From an uncultured Opitutia bacterium (GTDB taxonomy: Bacteria; Verrucomicrobiota; Verrucomicrobiia; Opitutales; Opitutaceae), in assembly GCA_903900845.1 (NCBI GenBank), contig CAIUOU010000083.1:1-64000 (forward strand): a DNA stretch of 64,000 nucleotides, given 5' to 3'. Of the stretch, positions 37,337 to 47,413 are shown one piece after another. The notes under the pieces were generated by a model. It was not told the DNA's origin. It saw nothing but the letters and a program-made list of their open reading frames with translations, and searched no databases. How positions within the stretch are numbered: the first letter of the stretch is position 1; every line of letters starts with the position of its first letter. Both the position numbers and the translations under genes were made by a program.

Positions 37337-40309
37337 ATGACCACCCGCGCCCTGCTGGGCCTTTTCCTTGTTCTCCTCGCGTTCGCCACAGCCACCCGCG
37401 CCGCGGCCGCCGAGGCCGCCGGCGCGGTCGCGGGCCGCGTCCTCAACCCCGCCACCGGCGAGTACGTCGCCAACGCCGAGGTGCGCGTCGCCGGCACCAC
37501 GCTGCTCGCCCTGACCGAGCCCGACGGCAGCTACCGGATCGAGCGCGTGCCCGCCGGGCCGCGCACGCTCACCCTCTCCTACACGGGCTCGGCGCAGCAG
37601 GCGGTGGCGGTCGAGGTGCCCGCCGGCGGCGTGGCGACGCGCGACTTCGAGCTGGCGCCGCGCGGGACCACGGCCGTGCAGCGCATGGAGGCGCTGGTCA
37701 TCCGGTCCGAGCGCGAGGGCAACGCCAAGGCCATCATGGAGCAACGCCGCTCGATGAACCTCACCAACAGCGTGTCGTCGGACTTCTTCGGCGACGTCGC
37801 GGAAGGCAGCGTGGGCGAGTTCCTGAAGAACGTGCCGGGCGTCGACGTGGATTACGTCGGACCCGACGCCCGCGGCCCGCGGCTGCGCGGCCTGGACCCG
37901 CAGTACGTGGGGGTGAGCGTGGACGGCATGAAGATGGCGAGCGCCGACGGCTCCCAGGGCGTGGGCGGCGGCGCGCGCTCGTTCAGCTTCGACCAGGTTT
38001 CGGTGAACAGCCTCGACCGGATCGAGGTCAACTACACGACGGCGGCCGACCAGGACGCCGACGCGCCCGCCGGCACGATCAACCTCAAGACCAAACGCGC
38101 GTTCGAGCGGAAGGGCCGCCGGATCTCGTGGCAGACGCATTTCATGGCCAACGGGGACAACTTCACGTGGCGCCGGGAGCACGGGCCGAGCGACATCCGC
38201 ACGAGCAAGTTCCGCCCGGGCGCCATCGTGGAGTACTCCGATGTGTACCTCGGCGGCCGGCTGGGGCTGGTGTTCAACCTGAGCCAGTCGAGCCAGTACG
38301 TGGTGCAGAGCCGCCTCGACCAGAGCTACAACGCGACGCCGACCGCGGCCGACCCCCGGCCGCGCGTGCTCACCGGCGTGAACTTCATCAGCAACCCGCG
38401 CCTCACCGAGCGCTTCACCCCGTCGCTCACGGCGGATTTCCGCGCCTCGCCCTCGCTGGTGCTCTCGCTGAGCGCGATGTACAACCTCTTCGACGCGTTC
38501 ATCGACAACCGGCAGGTCAACGTGAGCACGACCGGGCGCGCGGCGGTGGCGGGCGACGGGCTGACCGACCTCGTGATCGACAACGGCGCCGCCAGCGTGG
38601 CGCTGAGCACCAACCACGAGCACAAGTTCGCGCAGACGCGCACCGTGACGCCCCGGTTCGAGTTCCGCCGCGGCGCCTGGCTGGCCGACGGCGGCCTGCA
38701 CTACAGCGTCTCGACCAACCAGTACGTGGCGCTGCCGCGCGTCGGCCCGCAGACCGTGCCCGTCGCCGCCCTGTCGGGCCTCTCGCTGCGCCTCCGCCGC
38801 TCGTCCCCGCAGGCGACCGACTGGCGGGTGACGCAGACGGGCGGCCGCGACCTCGCCGACCTCACCAACTTCACGAATCCCCGCATCGGCGATGACATGC
38901 GTTTCTCGGAGCAGGAGATTCTGCAGGCCCAGGGGAACATGCGCTGGACGCCGGGCTGGCGGTTACCGGTCTGGCTGAAGGCGGGCGGCAAGGTGACGGA
39001 GAACTACCACCGCTTCCGCAATCCCAACGCCTGGCTCACCTGGCGCTACGACGGGCCGGGGGGCGGCGCGACGGGCAGCTTCGCGTCGCTGGCGTTCCCG
39101 GAGAACACGTGGCAACTGCGCAACGGCGCCGGCATCACCTCGATCAGCGGCGGCAACCCGGTGTTCCCGAACCGCACGGAGCTCGGCCGCCTGTTCCGGG
39201 AGCGGCCCGAGTACTTCACCAGCCTCGCCACCCCGGCGAACTACTTCACGGCGTTCATCGACACCCCGAGCTACGTGAAGGAACGGCTCGTGGCGGGCTA
39301 CGGGCTCGCCAACGCCCGCCTCGGCCGTCTGCAGCTGCAGGGCGGGCTGCGGTGGGAAGACACGCTGTTCGCGAGCCGGGAGTTCGACGCGCTTTCCGCG
39401 GCGGAGGTGCGCGCCGCCGGCTTCGCGGTCACGCCCGCCAACGGCCGCGCGACGACGATCCCGGGCCTGACTTACCAGTTCATGAGCCGGCCGAAAATCT
39501 CGCGCACCAGCGGGTACGAGAACCTGTTCCCCTCGGCCAGCGCCAAGTACAGCCTTGGCGAGAACCTGCAGGCGCACCTCGGCTACAGCTCAACGATCTC
39601 CCGCCCCTCGATCGGCAACCTCGGCGGCGTGTGGGTCTTCAACGAGACCAACCAGACCGTCTCGGTGCCCAACCGCGACCTGCTGCCCGAGCGCTCGCGT
39701 AACCTCTCGGGTCGCGTCGCCTACTACTTCGAGCCGGTGGGCAGCGCCGCCGTCACCCTGTTCCAGAACCGCATCAGCAACAGCGTGGTCTCGCGCGAGT
39801 TCCCCGCCGAGGCCTTCGGGTATGGCGAAGACCCGCTCTACTCGGGATACCGGTTCCTCTCGGTCGGCAACCGCGCCGGCACCGCGCAGGTGCGCGGCAT
39901 GACCCTCGAGTACAGCCAGGCGTTGTCGTTCCTCCCCGGCGCGCTCCGCGGCCTCAACGCGTCCGCGAGCTACACCCGCAGCTACGCCTCGACGCCCCGC
40001 GCCGCGATGGTGCCGCACATGCTCGGCGGCACCCTCAGCTATCGTCTCGGCCGGCTCTCCCTCGGCGGCAGCGGCAAATGGACCGACCACACGCCCATGT
40101 CCTCCGCGGGCGTCATCACCTGGCGCAAGGCGCGCACCATGATCGATTTTAACGGCGGCTGGCAGCTCTCGCCACGCCTCGGCGCTTTCTTCCAGGTGCG
40201 GAACCTCTTCAACGTTTCCGAGTACCGCTACCAGGTCGACCCGGCCTACATGCTGTCCGACATGATCGTGGGCACGTTTTGGACGTTCGGGCTCAAGGGC
40301 GTGTTCTGA
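37337..40309 (+). CDS. TonB-dependent receptor with N-terminal carboxypeptidase-regulatory-like domain
   Basis: MTTRALLGLFLVLLAFATATRAAAAEAAGAVAGRVLNPATGEYVANAEVRVAGTTLLALTEPDGSYRIERVPAG; SVGEFLKNVPGVDVDYVGPDARGPRLRG; C-terminus TFGLKGVF. Confidence 0.93.
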   Translation: MTTRALLGLFLVLLAFATATRAAAAEAAGAVAGRVLNPATGEYVANAEVRVAGTTLLALTEPDGSYRIERVPAGPRTLTLSYTGSAQQAVAVEVPAGGVATRDFELAPRGTTAVQRMEALVIRSEREGNAKAIMEQRRSMNLTNSVSSDFFGDVAEGSVGEFLKNVPGVDVDYVGPDARGPRLRGLDPQYVGVSVDGMKMASADGSQGVGGGARSFSFDQVSVNSLDRIEVNYTTAADQDADAPAGTINLKTKRAFERKGRRISWQTHFMANGDNFTWRREHGPSDIRTSKFRPGAIVEYSDVYLGGRLGLVFNLSQSSQYVVQSRLDQSYNATPTAADPRPRVLTGVNFISNPRLTERFTPSLTADFRASPSLVLSLSAMYNLFDAFIDNRQVNVSTTGRAAVAGDGLTDLVIDNGAASVALSTNHEHKFAQTRTVTPRFEFRRGAWLADGGLHYSVSTNQYVALPRVGPQTVPVAALSGLSLRLRRSSPQATDWRVTQTGGRDLADLTNFTNPRIGDDMRFSEQEILQAQGNMRWTPGWRLPVWLKAGGKVTENYHRFRNPNAWLTWRYDGPGGGATGSFASLAFPENTWQLRNGAGITSISGGNPVFPNRTELGRLFRERPEYFTSLATPANYFTAFIDTPSYVKERLVAGYGLANARLGRLQLQGGLRWEDTLFASREFDALSAAEVRAAGFAVTPANGRATTIPGLTYQFMSRPKISRTSGYENLFPSASAKYSLGENLQAHLGYSSTISRPSIGNLGGVWVFNETNQTVSVPNRDLLPERSRNLSGRVAYYFEPVGSAAVTLFQNRISNSVVSREFPAEAFGYGEDPLYSGYRFLSVGNRAGTAQVRGMTLEYSQALSFLPGALRGLNASASYTRSYASTPRAAMVPHMLGGTLSYRLGRLSLGGSGKWTDHTPMSSAGVITWRKARTMIDFNGGWQLSPRLGAFFQVRNLFNVSEYRYQVDPAYMLSDMIVGTFWTFGLKGVF

Positions 40310-40382
40310 GCGGCGCCGGAGGTTGGGCCGTCCGGTGGAGAATGCCTTGCCTGATCCGCGCGACCGCGGGTTACTCGCCCGC

Positions 40383-41777
40383 ATGAACGCGCCTACCCCT
40401 CTCCGCCGCGCGGCCGCCTTCCTCGCGCCGCTGCTCTGCCTCGTTTTCGCCCCGCTCACCGCCGCACCGGCGACCTCCTGGCGAGCCGGCACCGCCCGTG
40501 AAAACATCACCCCGCCCGCCGGGCTCTGGATGACCGGTTACGCTTCGCGCGACAAACCCGCCGAGGGCACCGCCCAGGAGCTCTGGGCGAAGGCGCTCGC
40601 CGTCGCCGACCCCGCCGGCAACCGCGGTGTGATCATCACCCTCGACCAATGCGGCATCTCCCGCCAATCGACCGACCGCGTCGCCGCCGAGCTGGTGCGC
40701 CGCCACGGCCTGCCTCGCAGCGCCGTCATGGTGAACGTCTCGCACACGCATTGCTCGCCGCAGCTCGCGGGCAACCTGAACGGTATCCAGATCCTGCCGC
40801 CCGACGGCCTCGCCAAGGCCGTCGCCTATCCCCCCGACCTCGAACAGCGCATGATCCGCGTGGCCGACGCCGCGCTCGCCGCGCTGGCCCCCGCGAGGAT
40901 CGCCTGGGGCGTCGATGAGGCCCACTTCGGCTTCAACCGCCGCGAGAATCCGGAAAAGGACGTCGTCGCCCTGCGCGCCGCCGGCCAGCTTAAGGGCCCC
41001 TTCGATCCCCGCGTGCCCGTGCTCGCCGTGCGCGGCGCCGACGGCGCCCTCCGCGCGCTCCTCGTCTCCTACGCCTGCCACAGCACCACGCTCGGCATCT
41101 TCAAATGGCATGGCGACTACGCCGGCAGCGCCATGCTGGAACTGGAACGCCGCCACCCCGGCGCCAACGTGCTTTTCACCATCGGTTGCGGCGCCGACAT
41201 CAACCCCGGCCCGCGCCGCGAGGAGCGGCTCGCCGACGAGCACGGCCGCGCCTTGGCCGACGCCGCCGACCGCGCCCTCGCCCGCCCCCTCACCCAGGTC
41301 GAAGGCGGCTTCGCCTCGGCCTGGGGGGACGTCACCCTGAAGTTCTCACGCCGCCCGACCGAGGAGCAACTGCGCGAGGCGGAGACGAAGCAGCAGCCCA
41401 ACCAGGGCATGCACCGCGCTTGGGCGGCTTCGGTGCGGGAACTGATCCGCACCCGGGGCGACAAGCTTCTGGAATACGACTACCCCGTGCAGGCATGGCG
41501 CCTCGGCGGGCTCTCCTGGGTCGCGCTCGGCGGCGAGGTCGTGATCGATTACGCGCTGCGTCTGCGCCGCGAAGCGGGCGACAACCTCTGGGTCTTCGGC
41601 TACTCCAACGACGTGATGGCCTACATCCCGAGCGAACGCGTGCTCAAGGAAGGCCGCTACGAGGGCGACACCTCGATGGTCCCCTACGGTCAGCCGGGCC
41701 CGTGGTCCCCGGGCCTCGAGGACCGCATCATCTCCAAAACCCGCGAACTGCTCACCCGCACCGCCCCCCCCCGCTGA
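40383..41777 (+). CDS. Neutral/alkaline non-lysosomal ceramidase-like secreted protein
   Basis: Signal peptide; WRAGTARENITPPAGLWMTGYASRDKPAEGTAQELWAKALAV; VNVSHTHCSPQL; FTIGCGADINPGPR. Confidence 0.78.
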   Translation: MNAPTPLRRAAAFLAPLLCLVFAPLTAAPATSWRAGTARENITPPAGLWMTGYASRDKPAEGTAQELWAKALAVADPAGNRGVIITLDQCGISRQSTDRVAAELVRRHGLPRSAVMVNVSHTHCSPQLAGNLNGIQILPPDGLAKAVAYPPDLEQRMIRVADAALAALAPARIAWGVDEAHFGFNRRENPEKDVVALRAAGQLKGPFDPRVPVLAVRGADGALRALLVSYACHSTTLGIFKWHGDYAGSAMLELERRHPGANVLFTIGCGADINPGPRREERLADEHGRALADAADRALARPLTQVEGGFASAWGDVTLKFSRRPTEEQLREAETKQQPNQGMHRAWAASVRELIRTRGDKLLEYDYPVQAWRLGGLSWVALGGEVVIDYALRLRREAGDNLWVFGYSNDVMAYIPSERVLKEGRYEGDTSMVPYGQPGPWSPGLEDRIISKTRELLTRTAPPR

Positions 41778-41791
41778 CCTCCCGTCCCAAG

Positions 41792-41847
41792 GGGTCAGGG
41801 CGTTTTTTGTTTAACCGGCCCCTCAAACAAAAAACGCCCTGACCCCA
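41792..41847. repeat. Palindromic element, copy A of GGGGTCAGGGCGTT family (perfect 22-bp arms)
   Basis: GGGGTCAGGGCGTTTTTTGTTT - aaccggcccctc - AAACAAAAAACGCCCTGACCCC; arms 41792-41813 and 41826-41847. Confidence 0.95.
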
Positions 41848-41893
41848 TCGGCCTTGCCCCGTCCCCCGGGGCGGTTCCACTCTCAGCTCCCCC

Positions 41894-42922
41894 ATGTCCA
41901 ACGCGAAGATCCCGAAGTTTCCCCGCATCCTCACGACCACGGTCGGCTCCTACCCGATCCCCGACTGGCTCGCCGCGCTCCCCAGCGAACAGGCGGTGAT
42001 CGACGCCACCCGCGTCGTGTTCGACCTGCAACGGCAGGCAGGGATCGATCTTCCCACCGACGGCGAGCTCTACCGCTTCGACGTCAATCACCCCGACACC
42101 AACGGGATGATCGAGTACTTCATCCGCCCGATGGCCGGGGTGTCCTCGGTCGTGGGGCGCTCCGTCACCGACGAGTTCTCGCGGCACCATCCGATGGGCT
42201 TCCGCCGGAAGCCGGCCGGCGTGGTCGTCGACCGCCTCGGCGAGGGTTCGCTTAACCTTTTGGCCGACTGCCAGCGCGCCGCCGCGGTCGCCGGAGGGCC
42301 ATTCAAGTTCACCGTCACCAGCCCGTACATGCTGGCCCGCACGCTGCTCGACCACCACTACCGCGACTTCGACCGTCTCACCATGGCGCTCGGCGAGGTG
42401 CTCGCCGAGCAGGTCAAGGGCCTGCCGGCCCAGTGCGTGCAGGTCGACGAGGCCAACATCCCCGGCAACCCGGCCGACGCCCCCCTCGCGGCCGCGTCGA
42501 TGAACCTCGTGCTCGACGCGATCGACGCCGGCACCGAACGCGCCGTGCACTTCTGCTTCGGCAACTACGGCGGGCAGACGATCCAGAAGGGCAACTGGAA
42601 GAAACTGCTCGGCTTCCTGAACGCGCTGCACACCGACCATCTCGTGCTCGAGCTCGCCCACCGGCCGGCCGCCGACCTGGACGCCCTGAAGGGCATCGAC
42701 AAGCGCATCGCCCTCGGTGTCGGCGTCATCGACATCAAGGTGAACCACATCGAGACGCCCGACGAGGTCGCCGCGCGCATCGAAGCCGTCGAGCGCAAGG
42801 TCGGCGCGGGCCGCGTACGGTGGGTTCACCCCGACTGCGGTTTCTGGATGGTGAAACGCTCGATCGCCGACCGGAAGATCGAGGCGCTCGTCAAAGGGCG
42901 CGACAAGTACCTCGGCCGCTGA
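41894..42922 (+). CDS. MetE-like (cobalamin-independent methionine synthase C-terminal-type) protein
   Basis: LTTTVGSYPIPDWL; CVQVDEANI; HFCFGNYGG; LVLELAHRP; WVHPDCGFWM: metal-site-like H/C, E and C positions of the MetE C-terminal domain. Confidence 0.85.
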   Translation: MSNAKIPKFPRILTTTVGSYPIPDWLAALPSEQAVIDATRVVFDLQRQAGIDLPTDGELYRFDVNHPDTNGMIEYFIRPMAGVSSVVGRSVTDEFSRHHPMGFRRKPAGVVVDRLGEGSLNLLADCQRAAAVAGGPFKFTVTSPYMLARTLLDHHYRDFDRLTMALGEVLAEQVKGLPAQCVQVDEANIPGNPADAPLAAASMNLVLDAIDAGTERAVHFCFGNYGGQTIQKGNWKKLLGFLNALHTDHLVLELAHRPAADLDALKGIDKRIALGVGVIDIKVNHIETPDEVAARIEAVERKVGAGRVRWVHPDCGFWMVKRSIADRKIEALVKGRDKYLGR

Positions 42923-42942
42923 GGAAATCGGCCCGGCCTTTG

Positions 42943-42971
42943 TCGCCCCGCCTTCTGGCGGGGCGATTTTT
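42943..42971 (+). terminator. Rho-independent terminator
   Basis: TCGCCCCGCC-TTCT-GGCGGGGCGA-TTTTTA: perfect 10-bp stem plus T-run, 20 bp after the MetE-like stop. Confidence 0.9.
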
Positions 42972-43215
42972 AGTCCCCTGTAGCCGGCCACCGGCCATCT
43001 CCGGCGGGGTATTCGCCGGAGCGTCCCTTCGTGCTCTTTGGCGGCCATTCTTGGTTCCTCTCCCGCGCCGGGCGCTCTTCGACGATCCGTGTCCGTCCGC
43101 GTTCCTCCGTCGTTTAAAAGCCGTGCTTCGTTCAGGCAACGCCACCGCCCCATCCGGCACAGGTTGCCTTTGACTCGGCCGCGGTCGCGGTCGAGTGATT
43201 GGGACCCTTTTCCCG

Positions 43216-45543
43216 ATGCAAACCCCCGCTGCTTCCCTGCCCGTCATCCGCCGGGTTTTCCATCCCGCCGCCGGCTCGCCCGGTGAAGCCACGGCCGCCT
43301 ATGAACTGGCCAAGCTCACGGGCGCCACGGCCGCGCCATCAGCCGGCGCGGCGCCCGGCGGCGTCGCCGTCGCGCTCGCGTCACGCGGCTGGGTGGCGGC
43401 GGCAAAACTCCCGGCCAAGGCGAAGGAATCCACGGCCTGGATGTGGCTGCGGGTGACGGAGGACGGCTCAGGCGAGATCATCGCGACGCACGGCTCATTC
43501 CTTTTCGCGGCGGTGCGGCTGCTGGCGAACGGCGCGGGGCCGCTCGCGCGGGAAAAACTCGCCGCGGGTGTGCTGCTGCCGGCGACGTTCGGCTGGCACC
43601 GGCCGCATTGGGACGCCTGCTACGCGCAATACTGGCGCTCGGCGCGCGGGTTCGATCCCGAGCAATACGTGGCCGCGCTGGCCGAGGCGGGTTTCACGCA
43701 CTGCGAGGTGAACAGCCTCCAGGGGCAGATGCCGCACGAGGATCTCGTCGCGTTCGAGTATTACCCGCAGTTCTACTCCTACCTGCCCGGCTTCAACCAC
43801 TTCGTGGCGACGGAGCTGACGAAGGGCCTCTGGCCGGCGATGTACCTCGACGCGAATCTCAACCAGCTCGCGAAGCTGGCCGAGCTCGGGCGCAAGTACG
43901 GCCTGCGTCCCGGGGTGTGCATGTTCGAGCCGCGCACCTTCCCCGAGCGTTTCTTCCAGAAATATCCCACGCTCCGCGGCGCGCGCGTCGACCATCCGTT
44001 CCGCTCCCGCCTGCCGCGCTACACGCTCGCGCAGGACCACCCGATCACCCGCCGCCACTTCCGCGAGGCCCTGCAGGGATTGCTGCGACGGGTGCCCGAC
44101 CTCTCGTACCTCTCGATCTGGACCAACGACAGCGGTTCGGGCTTCGAGCACACCGCGTCGCTCTACGTCGGCCGCAACGGCGGGCCCTACATGATCCGCG
44201 AGTGGCGCAGCCACGAGAAGGTGGCCGAGGCCGCGGGCAAGAGCATAGCGCGGTTCCTGCACAACCTGCGCGACGCCGCGGCGCCGCTGAACCCCGACTT
44301 CGACGTCATCCTCCGCATCGAGCCCTTCAAGGTGGAGCACGACCACATCAAGGCGGGCATGGGCCCGCACGTCGCCTACGAGGCGCCCTCGTTGCTCGTG
44401 CGCGGCTACTCGCTTCCGTATCCGCATCCCAAGTACCCGGATAACCTGGGCGTCGCCGGCAGCATCTTCCACACCACGATGGATCCCGCCGAGGCCGGCG
44501 TGCTCGCGCAGTCCCGGGCGCAGGGCATCGAGCCGGTCCTGCACTACTCGCCGTGCGGCGTCTGGAACCAGGAACCGCTCCTCGGGGTGCCGTTCCCGCG
44601 CGCCGTCCACGCCAAGCTGCTCGCCGCGCGCGCCACCGGGATCAACCGCCTGAGCGCGCTCGGCGGCCTCGCCCACACCACCGCCACGCCGTACTGGCCC
44701 AATCCGGTCGCCCTGCAGGCGGCGCAATTCCTGCCCGATCAGCCGGTCGAGGAAGCGCTGGGCGCCTTCGCCCGGCGGCTCGTCGGTCCCGCGCACGCGA
44801 CCGACCTCGTCACGGCGTGGAATGACTTCGAGGAAGCGGTGATGTGGCAGCCCTTCATCCCGCTCTTCAGCGTCTTCGGTTTCTGCTGGCAGCGCTCGTG
44901 GGACCGGCCGTTCGTGCCGGACCTCGAGGCCGTGCCCGCCGCCGAACGCGAGTACTACGCGCGCCACGGCTGCTTCCAGTTCAACAACCCCGGCCTGAAC
45001 GACCTCGGGAAGGACGTGCTCTTCGACCTCATCACCCGCGATTCCGGGGCGAAGATGGCCGCCGACATGGACCGCGAGGTGCTCCCGCGCATGCGCGCGC
45101 TTATCGCCCGGCTCGAGGCGCCCGCCGCCGGCGAGCCGGTGTTCCGCGACCTGCGCGACCGCGCCCGGGCGTTCCTCGCGTGGGCCACCACCATGCGGAA
45201 CTTCTGCGTGTGGTGCGAGACGGTCTACGGTTGGCTTGACCCCAAATCGGACGCCGCCGCACGGTCCGCGTGCGACCGGAAGCTCCAGGCCGCCATCGAC
45301 CTCGAGCTCGCGAATACCCGCGACCTGCTCGACCTCGTGGAGAACTCCCGGACCGAGACGATCGCCATCTCCACCATCTCCGAAACCACGTTTGTGTACG
45401 GCGAGAACCTCGCCGACCACCTGCGCACGAAGCTCCGGCTCACGGAAAAATACCGCCACCACCCGCCGCGGATCGACCGCCACATCTACTGGCGGCCCGC
45501 GCCCGGCACGCATTGGCCCGACGGTTGGTCGACCGAGGAGTGA
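43216..45543 (+). CDS. Large protein with glycoside-hydrolase-like (alpha-glucuronidase/GH20-like TIM-barrel?) features; family uncertain
   Basis: FGWHRPHWDACYAQYWRSARGFDPEQYVAALAEAGFTHCEVNS; DLSYLSIWTNDSGSGFEHT; long single open frame, coding-like composition, followed by same-strand genes. ATG 43216 chosen over GTG 43195. Confidence 0.65.
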   Translation: MQTPAASLPVIRRVFHPAAGSPGEATAAYELAKLTGATAAPSAGAAPGGVAVALASRGWVAAAKLPAKAKESTAWMWLRVTEDGSGEIIATHGSFLFAAVRLLANGAGPLAREKLAAGVLLPATFGWHRPHWDACYAQYWRSARGFDPEQYVAALAEAGFTHCEVNSLQGQMPHEDLVAFEYYPQFYSYLPGFNHFVATELTKGLWPAMYLDANLNQLAKLAELGRKYGLRPGVCMFEPRTFPERFFQKYPTLRGARVDHPFRSRLPRYTLAQDHPITRRHFREALQGLLRRVPDLSYLSIWTNDSGSGFEHTASLYVGRNGGPYMIREWRSHEKVAEAAGKSIARFLHNLRDAAAPLNPDFDVILRIEPFKVEHDHIKAGMGPHVAYEAPSLLVRGYSLPYPHPKYPDNLGVAGSIFHTTMDPAEAGVLAQSRAQGIEPVLHYSPCGVWNQEPLLGVPFPRAVHAKLLAARATGINRLSALGGLAHTTATPYWPNPVALQAAQFLPDQPVEEALGAFARRLVGPAHATDLVTAWNDFEEAVMWQPFIPLFSVFGFCWQRSWDRPFVPDLEAVPAAEREYYARHGCFQFNNPGLNDLGKDVLFDLITRDSGAKMAADMDREVLPRMRALIARLEAPAAGEPVFRDLRDRARAFLAWATTMRNFCVWCETVYGWLDPKSDAAARSACDRKLQAAIDLELANTRDLLDLVENSRTETIAISTISETTFVYGENLADHLRTKLRLTEKYRHHPPRIDRHIYWRPAPGTHWPDGWSTEE

Positions 45544-45589
45544 TCCTAGCGCTTCCCATACCGGCATCCGCGGGGCCATGCTCCAAGGC

Positions 45590-46672
45590 ATGAAGCAGAC
45601 CTACCGCGCCGTCCTCGCCGGCACCGGCGGCATCGGCGACACCCACGTCCGGGCGGTGCATGCGACCCGCGGTCGGGTGGAACTGGTGGGGGCGATGGAC
45701 GTCGACGCCGCCCGCGCCGCCGCCTTCACCGCCAAGTGGTGCATTCCGCGCACCTTCACCGATTACACCGAGATGCTCGCGGCCACGCGGCCCGACCTTG
45801 TGATCATAGCCTCCCCGCCCGCGCTGCACCTCGGTATGAGCGTCGCCGCGATGGAGGCCGGCGCGTGGGTCTGGTGCGAGAAGCCTCTCTGCGGTTCGCT
45901 GGCCGAACTCGCGACGCTCGCCGCGGCCGAGGCTCGCACGGGCCGTTTCACCGACTGCGTTTTCCAAATGCGCTTCGCCTCCTCGACCGCGCACCTGCGC
46001 GCGCTGATGGCGACGGGCACCGTTGGCCGCCCACTCGTCGCGGTGGCGAACACGCTGTGGTTCCGCGATGCCGTCTACTACGCCGTCCCGTGGCGCTCGA
46101 CCTGGGCGAGCGCGTTCGGCGGGCCGACCATGGGGCTCGGCATCCACACGATGGACCATCTGCTTCACATCCTCGGGGACTGGACCGAGGTGCGCGCCGT
46201 CGCGGCCACGCTGGACCGCGCCGTCGAGGTCGAGGATGTCTCGGCCGCCCTGATCACCTTCGCCAATGGCGCGATCGCCACTGTTACCAACAGCGCTCTC
46301 AGCCCGCGCCAGGAAACCTACCTGCGGCTCGACTTCCAGCACGCGACCGTCGAGCTCACGCATCTCTACTCCTACACCGGGGAAAACTGGCGCTTCACCC
46401 CCGCCCCGGCCGCCCCCCCCAGCCTCGCCGAGGCATGGCGCGCCGCGCCGCCCGACGTCGGCTCGACGCACGAGGCCCAGCTTGCCGCGCTGGTCGCGAG
46501 CATGGACGCCGGCACGCGCCCGGCCGTGTCCGGCGAGGAAAGCCGCCGCACGCTCGACCTGCTCTCCTCGATCTATAAATCCGCTTTCACCGGCGAGATC
46601 GTGCGCGCCCGTTCGATCCTGCCCGGCGACCGTTTCCACCGCGCCGTCAACGGCGGCGGCCGGCACGCCTGA
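45590..46672 (+). CDS. Gfo/Idh/MocA family oxidoreductase
   Basis: RAVLAGTGGIGDTHVRAVHATRGRVELVGAMDVD; RPDLVIIASPPALHLGMSVAAMEAGAWVWCEKPLCGSLAEL; GLGIHTMDHLLHILGD. Confidence 0.92.
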   Translation: MKQTYRAVLAGTGGIGDTHVRAVHATRGRVELVGAMDVDAARAAAFTAKWCIPRTFTDYTEMLAATRPDLVIIASPPALHLGMSVAAMEAGAWVWCEKPLCGSLAELATLAAAEARTGRFTDCVFQMRFASSTAHLRALMATGTVGRPLVAVANTLWFRDAVYYAVPWRSTWASAFGGPTMGLGIHTMDHLLHILGDWTEVRAVAATLDRAVEVEDVSAALITFANGAIATVTNSALSPRQETYLRLDFQHATVELTHLYSYTGENWRFTPAPAAPPSLAEAWRAAPPDVGSTHEAQLAALVASMDAGTRPAVSGEESRRTLDLLSSIYKSAFTGEIVRARSILPGDRFHRAVNGGGRHA

Positions 46673-46696
46673 GCCCACCGCGAAATCTTTCCCGCC

Positions 46697-47224
46697 ATGA
46701 AAGCCCGCCTGTTGTTCCTCGCCATCCTCGCGGCCGCCAGCGCCGCCCTCGCCCAGGAGACGTTTCCCGGGCTGCAAAAGGTGCTCTCCGCCGCCGAGTG
46801 GAAACGCGCCGGCCTCGACCGGCTCAGCGCCGACCAGATCGGAGTGCTCGACGCGGCGTTGATCCGCCATCTCGCCTCCCGTCCCGCACCCGCACCGGCA
46901 TGGACCGGCCCCGACACTCCTGATGCGCCGCCGGGCGCCTCGCCCGCCGAGGCCGCGGTCATCCGCTCCCGTTTCTGGGAAAAATTCGGCCTGCAGAAAA
47001 TTTCCGGGGACTGGCGCTCACAGCCGCCCATGAAGGCGAAGGTCACCGCGTGGCAGGGCGCGAACCGCTTCGCACTCGACACCGGGCAGGTTTGGGAAGG
47101 CACCGAATCAATCCCGTTCGAACTGTTGGGGCAGGAGGTCACCATCGAGGCTCGGCCGCTGGGGGCCTACGAGCTGCGGCTGAATGAGAACTCGATGGCC
47201 GTCCGCGTGCGCCGTCTGCAGTGA
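46697..47224 (+). CDS. Secreted protein of unknown function
   Basis: Signal peptide MKARLLFLAILAAASAALAQ; 175 aa; same strand and tight spacing after the oxidoreductase. Confidence 0.6.
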   Translation: MKARLLFLAILAAASAALAQETFPGLQKVLSAAEWKRAGLDRLSADQIGVLDAALIRHLASRPAPAPAWTGPDTPDAPPGASPAEAAVIRSRFWEKFGLQKISGDWRSQPPMKAKVTAWQGANRFALDTGQVWEGTESIPFELLGQEVTIEARPLGAYELRLNENSMAVRVRRLQ

Positions 47225-47413
47225 GCGGACCGAGCCAGGGCCACCACGGATGACCACGGATCGGCACGGCTTCGGGGAATCGGCGCCGGAACTCCCGGCT
47301 GCTTTTCCGAAGCTATCGCGAAAAAAGAATGGTCGTGTGGTGGCCGTCTGTCCGCGCCGGTATCCGTCCGCCTCCATCCGTGGTTCAGCTGAATTGACCG
47401 GCTGAACCGACCC

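Noticed and set aside
41763-41774. C9 homopolymer at the end of the ceramidase-like gene (phase-variation candidate)
   Set aside because: It affects only the last two or three residues before the stop, so slippage would have little effect. A C8 run near 46412 lies in an ordinary Pro-rich stretch.
41792-41847. Treating the perfect 22-bp palindrome as a terminator
   Set aside because: T-runs are inside the stem, not after it, and the same element occurs in other contexts, so it is better explained as a dispersed repeat.
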